From an uncultured Porphyromonas sp. (lineage in GTDB: Bacteria > Bacteroidota > Bacteroidia > Bacteroidales > Porphyromonadaceae), in assembly GCF_900541275.1 (NCBI RefSeq), contig NZ_UQJH01000007.1:3053-67052 (forward strand): a stretch of DNA of 64,000 nucleotides, in the 5' to 3' direction. A program made the translations under genes and the position numbers. Below are positions 25,802 to 33,303 of this stretch, piece by piece (within the stretch, counting starts at the first letter, position 1; every line of letters starts with the position of its first letter). The notes under the pieces are model-generated. The model ran no database searches. It saw only the letters and a list, made by a program, of their open reading frames with translations, and was not told the origin of the DNA.

Positions 25802-26980
25802 TCAGTATTTCTCGTCCTTCGCCATCTCCGACTCGTTGATCTTATGGAAGTCCATCTTGCGCCATACGTAGATGATGTAGCCGAGGACAAAGGGGATCAG
25901 GAAGGAGACGTACATCATCGTATTGAGGGTGTACTGCGAGGAGGAGGAGTTGCGGATCGTCAGCGAGCTCTGCAGGTCCCCGAAGGATGGGTAGTAGGAG
26001 GTGTTATTCCACCCGGCGAGGAGGAAGATCACCGTCACCGTCACCACGACACCGATGCCGTGGTACCAGATGCCCTTTGTGGAGCCCTTCTTGAAGACCG
26101 TCACGCCGATGCCGTAGAGCACCAGGACGACGCCGATGAGGAGGGCGACGAGGAGGGCCGGCTGCTGGATCAGGTTGTGCCAGTACTTATACGGCTCCAT
26201 GTAGACCTCCGACGTCTGCGGATCGACGGCAAAGCCCTTGCCGAGGAGGGCGTAGATGAGGAAGGCGAGGAAGGTGACGAGGAAGCAGATCGCATTGGCG
26301 GGGACACGCTTCCGGGCGACACGGCTCACCTCAGGGTCGGTGATGTTATTGATGAAGTAGAGGAGTGCGGTGACGCGGGTGAGGAAGAAGACGGCGAGAC
26401 CGAAGACAAGGTTCATCGGATTGAGCACCGCCTCGAGGCCGCGCAACTGCACGGGACCGACGCCGGGGACGTCGTAGGGGAGCCAGGTGGAGACGTTTTG
26501 GCTGCCACCATCGAGATTGGTGAGTGCCTCAGGATTGACGCTGAAATTGGCTCCGGTGAAGAAGGTGGCCACCGCTGTACCGATCAGGATCGGGGCGAGG
26601 ATGCCATTGAGGAGCAGAGCGACCTGGTAGGTCTTTGACCCCCACACATTTCCCTGCTTATGCTGATACTCGTAGGAGACCGCCTGCATCACGAAGAGGA
26701 GCAGGATCAGCATCCATACCCAGTACGCGCCGGGGAAGGAGGTGGAGTAGAAGAGGGGGAAGGAGGCGAAGAAGGCGCCACCGAAGGTGACAAGGGTGGT
26801 GAAGGTGAGGTCCCACTTGCGGCCGGTCGAGTTGACCAGCATGCGGCGGTACTTCGGGTCCTTACCGAGGCTGAAGATGAGTGACTGTCCGCCCTGGACA
26901 AACATCAGGAAGACCAGCAGCCCGGCGAGGAGCGAGATGATAAACCACCAATAGTTCTGTAAGAAATCGTATGATGCCAT
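25802..26980 (-). CDS. cydB: Cytochrome bd ubiquinol/menaquinol oxidase subunit II
   Basis: This is a 392-residue integral membrane protein with about eight hydrophobic segments, starting MASYDFLQNYWWFIISLLAG. The order DUF4492-cydA-cydB is standard in Bacteroidales. Subunit II forms the oxidase with CydA in the inner membrane. The bd oxidase reduces oxygen with high affinity, so in an anaerobe it supports nanaerobic growth or oxygen scavenging. Confidence 0.94.
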   Translation of the reverse strand: MASYDFLQNYWWFIISLLAGLLVFLMFVQGGQSLIFSLGKDPKYRRMLVNSTGRKWDLTFTTLVTFGGAFFASFPLFYSTSFPGAYWVWMLILLLFVMQAVSYEYQHKQGNVWGSKTYQVALLLNGILAPILIGTAVATFFTGANFSVNPEALTNLDGGSQNVSTWLPYDVPGVGPVQLRGLEAVLNPMNLVFGLAVFFLTRVTALLYFINNITDPEVSRVARKRVPANAICFLVTFLAFLIYALLGKGFAVDPQTSEVYMEPYKYWHNLIQQPALLVALLIGVVLVLYGIGVTVFKKGSTKGIWYHGIGVVVTVTVIFLLAGWNNTSYYPSFGDLQSSLTIRNSSSSQYTLNTMMYVSFLIPFVLGYIIYVWRKMDFHKINESEMAKDEKY

Positions 26981-27016
26981 AGTAAGTAGTGTCTCTTATC
27001 TATCTGTGGTGATACA

Positions 27017-28609
27017 TTAGCGCTCAGGGGCTGCGGGCAGCTCCTCATCGGTCCGGGGGCCCTTCTTGACCGCATGGACCATGATGCAGATGTCAGCGAT
27101 CAGCATGGCGGTGAAGAAGCAGACAAAGATCCAGAAGGTCACCTGCACGCTGCCGGCATTGAGATCCGAGATGGCGGCTCCCACAGGAAGCACCTCCTGG
27201 ATCGCCCAGGGCTGACGACCTACCTCGGCGACGATCCAGCCGCACTGAGAGCAGATGTAGACGAGCGGGATGCTGATGAGCATCACCCAGGAGAACCATC
27301 CCTGGCGCCTCATATCGTGCTCCGCCGGCTTGGTGATCGTCCGCTTGGAGAAGATGTATCCGAGGATCGTGACGAGGAGGAAGAAAACGGAGAGGTAGAC
27401 CATGATGCGGAAGGTGTAGTAGAGCATACCTACGTTGGGCACTAGGTCGGCCTTATTCTCGATGAAGCCGTAGCCAAAGTTGGCGAAGTTGTCGTCTAGC
27501 ACCTGACGGTAGCCGGCAGCAGCAGCCTCGTCGCCCGCTTTCTTCGCCGCCTTGTAGTCAGCGAGAGCCTGGATCGCCACCTTACCGGAGGCAATGCGGT
27601 CGTCGGCGGACATGGCGATGGTGCCGTCACGCTTCGTGTAGCCGCCCTCGATGATGTCGCGCATACCGGGGACGTAGGCATTGAAGTCATTGAAGGCAAG
27701 GAAGCTCAGCACCTTCGGCAGCTCGAGATTGAAGTTCCATGCATCCTCCTCCGGAGCCAGTACAGGGTGGGCATCCTTACTGGGCATACCGATGATGGAG
27801 AGTGGCGCACCCTGCTGACCGCGCTGGAGGTTCTCCATGGCGGCGAGCTTCATCGGCTGGTACTCTGCCACATGATTCGCGGAGAGGTGACCGGTGGCGA
27901 TGGTGAGCACAGAGGCGACGATGCCGAGGGTGGAGGCGAGCTTGATGCTCTCGATGGCGAAGCGGTTGCGCTTATCCCTCAGCAGGTAGTAGCCACAGAT
28001 ACCCATAGCGACGATCGCCCCGAGGAGCCAGCTGGAGATGACGGAGTGGAAGAACTTGGACACCGCCATGGGGTTGAGCGCCACGGCAGCGAAGTCAATC
28101 ATCTCATTGCGGACAGTGTCGGGATTGAAGTGCATGCCGGCAGGATTCTGCATCCAGCCATTGGCGACGAGGATCCACCACGCAGAGATCGTGGCACCGA
28201 GGATCGTCATCCAGGTAGCGAAGTGGTGGAAGCGGTCGGAGACCTTGCCCCAGCCGAAGAACATCACCACGAAGAAGGTCGCCTCCAGGAAGAAGGCTAA
28301 GATACCCTCGATCGCCAGCGGTGCACCAAAGATATCGCCGACGAAGTGGGAGTAATTGGACCAATTGGTGCCGAACTCAAACTCGAGGATCAGACCGGTG
28401 GCGACACCGATGGCAAAGTTGATCCCGAAGATCTTTTGCCAAAACTTGGCCGTCTCGCGCCAGAAGTCCTCCTTCGTCCGGAGATACTTCGACTCAGCGA
28501 TCGCCATCACCAAGCCCATACCCAGCGTCAGCGGGACAAAGAGCCAGTGGTACATCGCCGTCATGGCAAACATGATCCGCGACCAGTCAACAAGTGAACT
28601 GAGTAACAT
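27017..28609 (-). CDS. cydA: Cytochrome bd oxidase subunit I
   Basis: This is a 530-residue membrane protein. The heme-ligand region is visible near the N-terminus (MYHWLFVPLTLGMGLVMAIAE, with the conserved His), along with GWIVAEVGRQPWAIQ, a hallmark of the family. It carries hemes b558, b595 and d. The start MLLSSLVDWSRIMFAMTAMY at 28609 is preferred. The longer in-frame extension upstream overlaps the DUF4492 gene and has no homology-like features. Confidence 0.95.
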   Translation of the reverse strand: MLLSSLVDWSRIMFAMTAMYHWLFVPLTLGMGLVMAIAESKYLRTKEDFWRETAKFWQKIFGINFAIGVATGLILEFEFGTNWSNYSHFVGDIFGAPLAIEGILAFFLEATFFVVMFFGWGKVSDRFHHFATWMTILGATISAWWILVANGWMQNPAGMHFNPDTVRNEMIDFAAVALNPMAVSKFFHSVISSWLLGAIVAMGICGYYLLRDKRNRFAIESIKLASTLGIVASVLTIATGHLSANHVAEYQPMKLAAMENLQRGQQGAPLSIIGMPSKDAHPVLAPEEDAWNFNLELPKVLSFLAFNDFNAYVPGMRDIIEGGYTKRDGTIAMSADDRIASGKVAIQALADYKAAKKAGDEAAAAGYRQVLDDNFANFGYGFIENKADLVPNVGMLYYTFRIMVYLSVFFLLVTILGYIFSKRTITKPAEHDMRRQGWFSWVMLISIPLVYICSQCGWIVAEVGRQPWAIQEVLPVGAAISDLNAGSVQVTFWIFVCFFTAMLIADICIMVHAVKKGPRTDEELPAAPER

Positions 28610-28664
28610 AAGATAATGTAGATGAGGTTTTGTGAATTTTTTATATAACAGCTGCTCGGGTGGT

Positions 28665-28946
28665 CTACGGGATAGATCGCTCGACAAATTGCTCAACGAT
28701 ATAGTCCTGCTGCTCCTCCTCCGTGTCGCCCTTGGAGGCAAGGAAGTCGGGGAAGAAGAAGGCGCGCAGGATCGCAAACATGATGAAGAGCTTGATCAGG
28801 ATCAGCCAGATCAGCGGCTTGCCCCAGGTCATCCCCCGGAAGCCGTCACGCACGATCACCCACCAGCGGTGGAAGATATTTCCCCGCACGAGGGTTGCCT
28901 CGCCTGACGATGCAGGCTGTATGGTGGTAGGCTTCTTGTCGGTCAT
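28665..28946 (-). CDS. DUF4492 family small membrane protein
   Basis: This is a 93-residue protein with one strong hydrophobic helix (PLIWLILIKLFIMFAILRAFFF, read in two pieces around residues 48-70) preceded by NIFHRWWVIVRDGFRGMTWG, the typical DUF4492 front end. It always precedes cydAB in Bacteroidetes, so an accessory or assembly role for the bd oxidase is likely, but its function is not known to me. The start MTDKKPTT at 28946 gives the family length. A longer frame adds 48 residues of low plausibility. Confidence 0.8.
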   Translation of the reverse strand: MTDKKPTTIQPASSGEATLVRGNIFHRWWVIVRDGFRGMTWGKPLIWLILIKLFIMFAILRAFFFPDFLASKGDTEEEQQDYIVEQFVERSIP

Positions 28947-29183
28947 GATGGTACTCTGCTCTGTCGTTTCACTCCTTTGCGTCTGTAATATTAGCCACTC
29001 TTGCCAATAAATACAAATATTAGCCACCAAAAGAGCCCTATTTCGCCCCCTTTTTATCGTAAAAACTGCAATTTGCACAAAAAGCACCACCCCCGGATGA
29101 CAAACGGGTCACCCGGGAGTGTCGTGGATGGAGTGGAAATCGGGGGCAACGATCTCATCGCCCCTGGCGTGATGGATCCCGAC

Positions 29184-29251
29184 GGGTCGGACAAGTCGGA
29201 CGATCTGCCCCCGATCCCAAATTTTTGCCTTAATGGAATAAGGTCTACGAG
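29184..29251. repeat. CRISPR-repeat relic with two GTCGGAC 9-mers
   Basis: Bases 29215-29251 align without gaps to the degenerate first repeat of the CRISPR array (31366-31402). They match at 29 of 37 positions and share the aberrant left end TCnCAAA. Both are preceded by ccga and by GTCGGAC-type 9-mers (29184-29201 here). This is a duplicated array end, 2.15 kb away from the array. It directly precedes the toxin-module promoter. Confidence 0.75.
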
Positions 29252-29264
29252 ACACAAAAATGCG

Positions 29265-29272
29265 TACATTTG
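29265..29272 (+). promoter_or_regulatory. -7 element of the zeta-toxin module
   Basis: TACATTTG matches TAnnTTTG, 35 bases before the start of the first gene of the toxin module and 13 bases past the CRISPR-like relic. Confidence 0.55.
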
Positions 29273-29307
29273 CGTAGACTATAATATTTAGACTAAAAGC
29301 AATTATT

Positions 29308-29574
29308 ATGACAGACAGACAATTAGAGCAGGTCAGGACGTTTACCGACAAAGAGATAATGTCTAATGCTATAGCAACGCTTCGAGGACTCACACTCAAT
29401 GAACTCCTAAAGACAACAAACGATAAGGAAAGAAAGGCTCTGGAGGAAAGGCAGTTGCTACTGGAATACGAAAAGATGGCAGTATTGGGAGACGATGAAA
29501 TAGCCAAGAGCATTCAGGACAAAGTCACTCGCCTATACGCTCCGATGCTCAAAGCAAAGTATGGACAGAAATAG
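29308..29574 (+). CDS. Small protein preceding a zeta toxin, putative antitoxin
   Basis: This is an 88-residue, mostly helical, charged protein (MTDRQLEQVRTFTDKEIMSN…). It overlaps the zeta-toxin gene by 14 bases on the same strand, the usual antitoxin-first arrangement. I do not recognise it as the classical epsilon or PezA antitoxin. The antitoxin role is inferred from position and size. Base composition is clearly more AT-rich than the neighbouring operons, suggesting transfer. Confidence 0.6.
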   Translation: MTDRQLEQVRTFTDKEIMSNAIATLRGLTLNELLKTTNDKERKALEERQLLLEYEKMAVLGDDEIAKSIQDKVTRLYAPMLKAKYGQK

Positions 29575-30394
29575 CGTATTAGCTCTTTTCGAGCAACTTA
29601 AAGACCAACTTTTAAGTGCCAAGCCCGGGCACTCAACACCAACAGCCTATATACTTGGTGGGCAGCCATCATCAGGGAAAAGCAGTCTGGCAAAAATAGC
29701 ACAGACAGAAGAGCCTAATCTATTACTCATAAATGGTGATGAGTATAGGGTACATCACCCAAGGTATGACGAATTACTTTCAGACCCTATAGCTTTTTCT
29801 AGCGAGACGCAGATCTTCTCCAATGTGTTCACAGAGGGATTGATAGCCGAGGCAATCAGAAATAGGCTGTCTGTCTCAGTAGAAGGGACAATGAGGAGAA
29901 GTGATGTTGTTGCTGATACAGCAAAACAATTCAAGAAAGCCGGCTATAAGGTAGAGCTTATATGCATCTCCGCCCCTTATGAACTTACGGCTATCAATCT
30001 CTTCTCAAGATTTGCAGGTGAGGTGCAGTCTATAGGTAATGGCAGGTTGGCGGACTTTGAGAGTCACCGCCAAGCTTGCATAGGCATACCAAAGACTTTG
30101 GACGATGCGTATGAGGACAAGGACATCGACAGGATACGCCTATATTCTATTTTTGGCATTGACCTAATCGCTGACTATAAAAGAGTAAATGGGGAATGGT
30201 CAATCAACGAGAAGCCAAGCGAGATTATAGAGACATCCCGAAACGCTCAATTGCAAAACCCAAGGATTGTATTTCCTATTTTAGATAGAGGTCTGGCAGC
30301 TTTAGGGATTATCCAAGAAGAGGGCATAAGGAAGGAGCTCTTAAAACAGATTCAAGTGCTTATGAAGACCATACCATCCCTTGACCGAGGGTGA
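29561..30394 (+). CDS. Zeta-toxin family kinase
   Basis: This is a 277-residue P-loop kinase of the zeta/PezT type. Walker A is GGQPSSGKSS (about 33-42), followed by the strand LLLINGDEYRVHHP with the conserved Asp that acts on the substrate. SVSVEGTMRRSDV and a downstream Arg-rich helix (NLFSRFAGEVQ) are also typical. Zeta toxins phosphorylate UDP-N-acetylglucosamine and block peptidoglycan synthesis. The gene overlaps the small upstream gene and has lower GC than its surroundings, so it is probably acquired. Whether the toxin is active cannot be told from sequence; all the motifs above are present. Confidence 0.85.
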   Translation: MDRNSVLALFEQLKDQLLSAKPGHSTPTAYILGGQPSSGKSSLAKIAQTEEPNLLLINGDEYRVHHPRYDELLSDPIAFSSETQIFSNVFTEGLIAEAIRNRLSVSVEGTMRRSDVVADTAKQFKKAGYKVELICISAPYELTAINLFSRFAGEVQSIGNGRLADFESHRQACIGIPKTLDDAYEDKDIDRIRLYSIFGIDLIADYKRVNGEWSINEKPSEIIETSRNAQLQNPRIVFPILDRGLAALGIIQEEGIRKELLKQIQVLMKTIPSLDRG

Positions 30395-30536
30395 TTTGGT
30401 CTCTCCCATCAGGGTGGACAATCTACTCGATGAGATCGACCGCCTCACATATAGCGTAGAGCTATTCAAAACGTCCGGCATAGGGAATGCAAGGAGTACA
30501 ACAGAAGCCCTCTGTATAAGCGTGAAAGGGCTTTAA
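30381..30536 (+). pseudogene. Coding-like remnant after the zeta toxin
   Basis: In the +1 frame relative to the toxin end, an open run reads LTEGDLVSPIRVDNLLDEID and RLTYSVELFK, then continues to a TAA at 30534-30536. The composition is protein-like but there is no start codon of its own beyond a TTG. It may be a frameshifted continuation of the toxin's C-terminus or a leftover of another gene. I do not recognise it. Confidence 0.35.
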
Positions 30537-30569
30537 CGGGTGAACTAACCATATCCCAAGCCCTTAGAA

Positions 30570-30742
30570 AGACCTTTGCAAAATGGTCTTTCACCGAAAA
30601 AGCTGTGCTTTTTCGGCAGAGACTTTGCAGAATGCTCCAGATGCAAGGAACTGAGAGTGAGGGCGAAGGAAGTGTGCTCACGCACATGACCAAGCCCGAA
30701 TCTCGAAAGTGACGCCGCAGATGGGGTGTTATGCAAAGGTCT
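30570..30742. mobile_element. 173-bp segment bounded by 11-bp inverted repeats, MITE-like
   Basis: AGACCTTTGCA at 30570-30580 is the exact reverse complement of TGCAAAGGTCT at 30732-30742. Inside lie a perfect 10-bp hairpin (CCGAAAAAGC with GCTTTTTCGG, 30594-30616) and no gene. This could be a miniature transposable element or an insertion-sequence remnant. No target duplication was established. Confidence 0.4.
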
Positions 30743-30748
30743 CTTAGA

Positions 30749-30895
30749 ATGGGACTGGATAAAGTTGCGATAAGAACGCAAGATGTCACTCTCGACACGG
30801 CACAAAGCGGTGACAGCCTTCATCTTCGAGTAAATGGGAAGACCTTTGACGGGCAGGAGGAAGATGATGCAAAATCAATTGGGATGAAAAGGTGA
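30749..30895 (+). pseudogene. 48-codon open frame of unknown nature
   Basis: An open frame starting MGLDKVAIRTQDVTLDTAQS runs to a TGA at 30893-30895. I recognise no family. It lies between the inverted-repeat element and the recombinase remnant, so it may be part of a decayed mobile element. It could equally be chance. Confidence 0.2.
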
Positions 30896-30901
30896 GAGAC
30901 C

Positions 30902-31072
30902 TTATAGAGATCGTCTCTTTCTCGCACCGACTATCGATAGGCAGCGGTACAGGGTCGCTTTGCTTACATCACAAGCTCGACAAGGATCTTCGTAGAGCTT
31001 AGCTGCCATCTTAGCCTTCTTCTTAGCCTCTTCTGACTGCCCTTTGGGCGCCCTCCTGTGCGCCCTCTCCAC
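30902..31072 (-). pseudogene. C-terminal remnant of a serine recombinase (resolvase/invertase)
   Basis: The minus strand encodes about 56 residues including APKGQSEEAKKKAKMAAKLY and then ACDVSKATLYRCLSI before a TAA. This is the C-terminal hinge and helix-turn-helix of resolvase/invertase recombinases (GxPK…A..LY…VSKATLYRYL). The catalytic N-terminal domain is absent: upstream the sequence turns into a GC-rich palindromic repeat at about 31073. It is evidence that a mobile element or plasmid-derived piece once occupied this spot. Confidence 0.7.
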
Positions 31073-31135
31073 GGGTCGCCGGGGCTGCGCCCCTCGATCT
31101 GTGACTATGAAGCGGGCACCCGTAAAGGGGTGCCC
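31072..31135. repeat. Degenerate GC-rich paired palindrome
   Basis: The segments gccggggctgcgcccctcga and gcgggcacccgtaaaggggtgccc match, in the same order, the palindrome pair at about 53030-53099. It abuts the truncated recombinase and may mark the junction. Confidence 0.55.
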
Positions 31136-31220
31136 ACTTCGGTCTAATAGTCCCCCGAGAGCGCTCTCCCGATGAAGGCTCTCGCTGAGGGCTTTTGCCC
31201 TTGGCGGATAGGGGCGAAAT

Positions 31221-31302
31221 CTAATACCGATATTAGTTTTCTCTAATATCGGTATTAGAGATCACTAATATCGGTATTAGAGAAATCTTTTACCGGTATT
31301 AG
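31221..31302. repeat. Four-unit palindrome array, 22-bp period (copy 3)
   Basis: Units start at 31221, 31243, 31265 and 31287, with the same unit order as copy 1 (one inverted unit, two direct, then cttttaccggtattag). It lies 23 bases left of the GTCGGAC 9-mers and 64 bases left of the CRISPR array. Confidence 0.85.
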
Positions 31303-31325
31303 GTGACGCCTTGGTCTGCGGGGAT

Positions 31326-31352
31326 AGGTCGGACAAGTCGGACGGGTCGGAC
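31326..31352. repeat. Three 9-bp tandem units (nnGTCGGAC)
   Basis: aggtcggac, aagtcggac and gggtcggac in tandem are the reverse complement of the family at 879 and 4343. They immediately precede the degenerate first CRISPR repeat, as they do at the relic copy at 29184. Confidence 0.75.
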
Positions 31353-31365
31353 AACGTGCCTCCGA

Positions 31366-31773
31366 TCTCAAAGCCTTGTTTTAATGGAATATGGTCTGCG
31401 AGGCACCTATGCTCCCGTTGTAGGGGAGACTTGGAGGGTCTTAATCCTTGTTTTAATGGAATATGGTCTGCGAGTCGCTGAGAGACAGCTTGTAAGGTAC
31501 CCTCAGAACCACGGTCTTAATCCTTGTTTTAATGGAATATGGTCTGCGAGTCTACTGTTGAGTCTGTAAAGGCTCAACTAGACAAAGTCTTAATCCTTGT
31601 TTTAATGGAATATGGTCTGCGAGGCAAACATCAATGATCTCCCCGAGATGGTGCCTAACGGGTCTTAATCCTTGTTTTAATGGAATATGGTCTGCGAGAG
31701 GCTCCAACTCGGCTCTGGATGCCGCAAGTGAGAAAAGTCTTAATCCTTGTTTTAATGGAATATGGTCTGCGAG
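31366..31773 (-). CRISPR. CRISPR array, six 37-bp repeats and five spacers, no cas genes in the window
   Basis: Repeats lie at 31366-31402 (degenerate left end), 31438-31474, 31514-31550, 31587-31623, 31662-31698 and 31737-31773. The last five are identical. Spacers are 35, 39, 36, 38 and 38 bp. The degenerate repeat at the left and an AT-rich flank with a promoter element at the right indicate that the leader is on the right and the crRNA is made from the minus strand. In that sense the repeat begins CTCGCAGACCATATTCC and ends AAACAAGGATTAAGAC; the last eight bases would form the crRNA 5' handle. Spacer length and the handle suggest a type I or III system, which cannot be settled here. Confidence 0.95.
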
Positions 31774-31874
31774 GGTCAAATCTGTGAAGATCTGTATGTG
31801 AGCCCTTTACGACCGAAAAAACCGCAGAACCCTAAAATTTTGAGGGAAAACATGTACCTCTGAGTGCAAATATA
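31774..31874 (-). promoter_or_regulatory. CRISPR leader with -7 element
   Basis: This is the AT-rich stretch next to the intact end of the array. On the minus strand TATATTTG (31867-31874) matches TAnnTTTG, which would start the precursor crRNA about 85 bases before the first repeat. Leader identity is inferred from its position opposite the degenerate repeat. Confidence 0.55.
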
Positions 31875-31936
31875 CAAAGGTTTTTTGAATTGATTGTATA
31901 ACGTGCTATCTCTGCCTTACAATTTTCCCACTTTTC

Positions 31937-31975
31937 CTGTGATCTCCCTCTTTATCAAGAGGATAGAGATCACAG
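31937..31975 (-). terminator. Hairpin downstream of the nucleoside permease gene
   Basis: CTGTGATCTC plus CCTCT pair with AGAGG and GAGATCACAG, with a two-to-three-base bulge and a 6-base loop. It lies 30 bases after the stop at 32005. It would shield the CRISPR leader from read-through. Confidence 0.6.
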
Positions 31976-32004
31976 AGTGGGAGGCTGAGCTCGACCGGGT
32001 GTCG

Positions 32005-33225
32005 TCACTCGGCCGAGCGGTCGTGGAAGAGGAGCCAGAAGAGGATCCCGGCGACAAGCGCATAGCCGGCGAAGATAAACCAGCTCTCCGGAAAACAGAC
32101 CCGATCGACCACAAAGCCCGCCGCATAGGCACCGATCGTGGAGCCGAGCCCATTCGTCATCATCAGGAAGACGCCCTGAGCCGATGAGCGCAGCGCAGGC
32201 GAGGTCTGCTTGTCCACATAGAGCGAGCCGCTTATATTGAAGAAGTCAAAGGCGACCCCGTAGATGATCATCGAGAGGATCAGGAGCGACACCCCGTCGC
32301 CGGGATCGCCCCAGCCGAGGAAGGCGAATCGCAGCACCCACGCCATGAAGCTGATCATCATCACCGCCTTGATGCCAAAGCGCTTGAGGAAGAAGGGGAT
32401 CATCAGGATGCAAAGCGCCTCGGAGATCTGCGAGAGGGAGATCAGCGTGCCGGAGTGCTCCACACCGAAGGTGCTGGAGTAGGCGGGGTTCTCACCGAAG
32501 CCGGTGATGTAGACGTTGGCAAAGGCGTTGGTGATCTGGAGACAGATGCCGAGGAGCACGGAGAAGAGGAAGAAGATCGCCATGTCGTGCCGCTTGAAGA
32601 GGCGGAAGGCCTCCAGCCCCAGCTTCTCCAGCAGCCCCTCGTCCCCGGTCCGCGGCTTGCGGATGATACGGCTCGAGGGGAAGACAAACATCCATGCCGC
32701 GAGGGCAAAGGAGAGTCCGGCGGAGATGTAGAGCTGTGTCGCAGAGGTCTTGAAGCCGAGGTTGTCCACCACCAGCATCGCGCAGATGAAGCCTACGGTG
32801 CCGAAGACGCGGATCGGTGGGAAGTGCTTCACGGTGTCGAGCCCCGCACGGTTGAGTGCCGAGTAGGCGGTGGCATTGCTGAGCCCCAGGGTCGGCATAT
32901 AGAAGCAGACGCTCAGCAGGATCAGCGTGTAGAGGGAGGTGAAGTCGGTCACCTGTGCGGCAGCGATCATCAGCCCTCCGGCGATGAGGTGACAGATCGA
33001 GGTGAGCCGCTCGTCGGGGATCCACTTGTCAGCGACGATGCCCATCAGTGTCGGCATAAAGATCGAGGCGATGCCCATAGTGGCAAAGAAAGCGCCGATC
33101 TGCCCGCCGGTGAAGTCGAGCGTCCCGAGGTAGACGCCGAGGGAGATCAGCCAAGCTCCCCAGACGGCGTACTCCAGGAAGTTCATCACGATCAGTTTGC
33201 CCTTAAGCGTAGAGGTAGATTGCAT
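32005..33225 (-). CDS. Nucleoside:H+ symporter-like MFS permease (NupG/XapB family)
   Basis: This is a 406-residue protein with about 12 hydrophobic helices. The N-terminus IVMNFLEYAVWGAWLISLGVYL is typical of the nucleoside-permease branch of the major facilitator superfamily, as is the ending SWFIFAGYALVAGILFWLLF. It probably imports nucleosides across the inner membrane; substrate specificity is inferred from the family. It follows dapA on the same strand after a 78-base gap that contains a hairpin, so it is probably transcribed separately. Confidence 0.8.
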   Translation of the reverse strand: MQSTSTLKGKLIVMNFLEYAVWGAWLISLGVYLGTLDFTGGQIGAFFATMGIASIFMPTLMGIVADKWIPDERLTSICHLIAGGLMIAAAQVTDFTSLYTLILLSVCFYMPTLGLSNATAYSALNRAGLDTVKHFPPIRVFGTVGFICAMLVVDNLGFKTSATQLYISAGLSFALAAWMFVFPSSRIIRKPRTGDEGLLEKLGLEAFRLFKRHDMAIFFLFSVLLGICLQITNAFANVYITGFGENPAYSSTFGVEHSGTLISLSQISEALCILMIPFFLKRFGIKAVMMISFMAWVLRFAFLGWGDPGDGVSLLILSMIIYGVAFDFFNISGSLYVDKQTSPALRSSAQGVFLMMTNGLGSTIGAYAAGFVVDRVCFPESWFIFAGYALVAGILFWLLFHDRSAE

Positions 33226-33260
33226 ATAGTCGTTATTGTATTATGGAAACGAAATTATCA

Positions 33261-33283
33261 GTGCGACCCGCAAGGGGTCGCAC
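33261..33283 (-). terminator. Short perfect hairpin downstream of dapA
   Basis: GTGCGACCC pairs with GGGTCGCAC around GCAAG, 21 bases after the dapA stop. There is no T-run. It shares the gcaag loop style with dispersed repeat hairpins at about 25692 and elsewhere. Confidence 0.5.
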
Positions 33284-33303
33284 TGCAGGGACACCATCTC
33301 GCC

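Noticed and set aside
31303..31569. Small open frame spanning the left part of the CRISPR array
   Set aside because: Its sequence is the repeat translated over and over (LMEYGLR…), so it is a by-product of the array.
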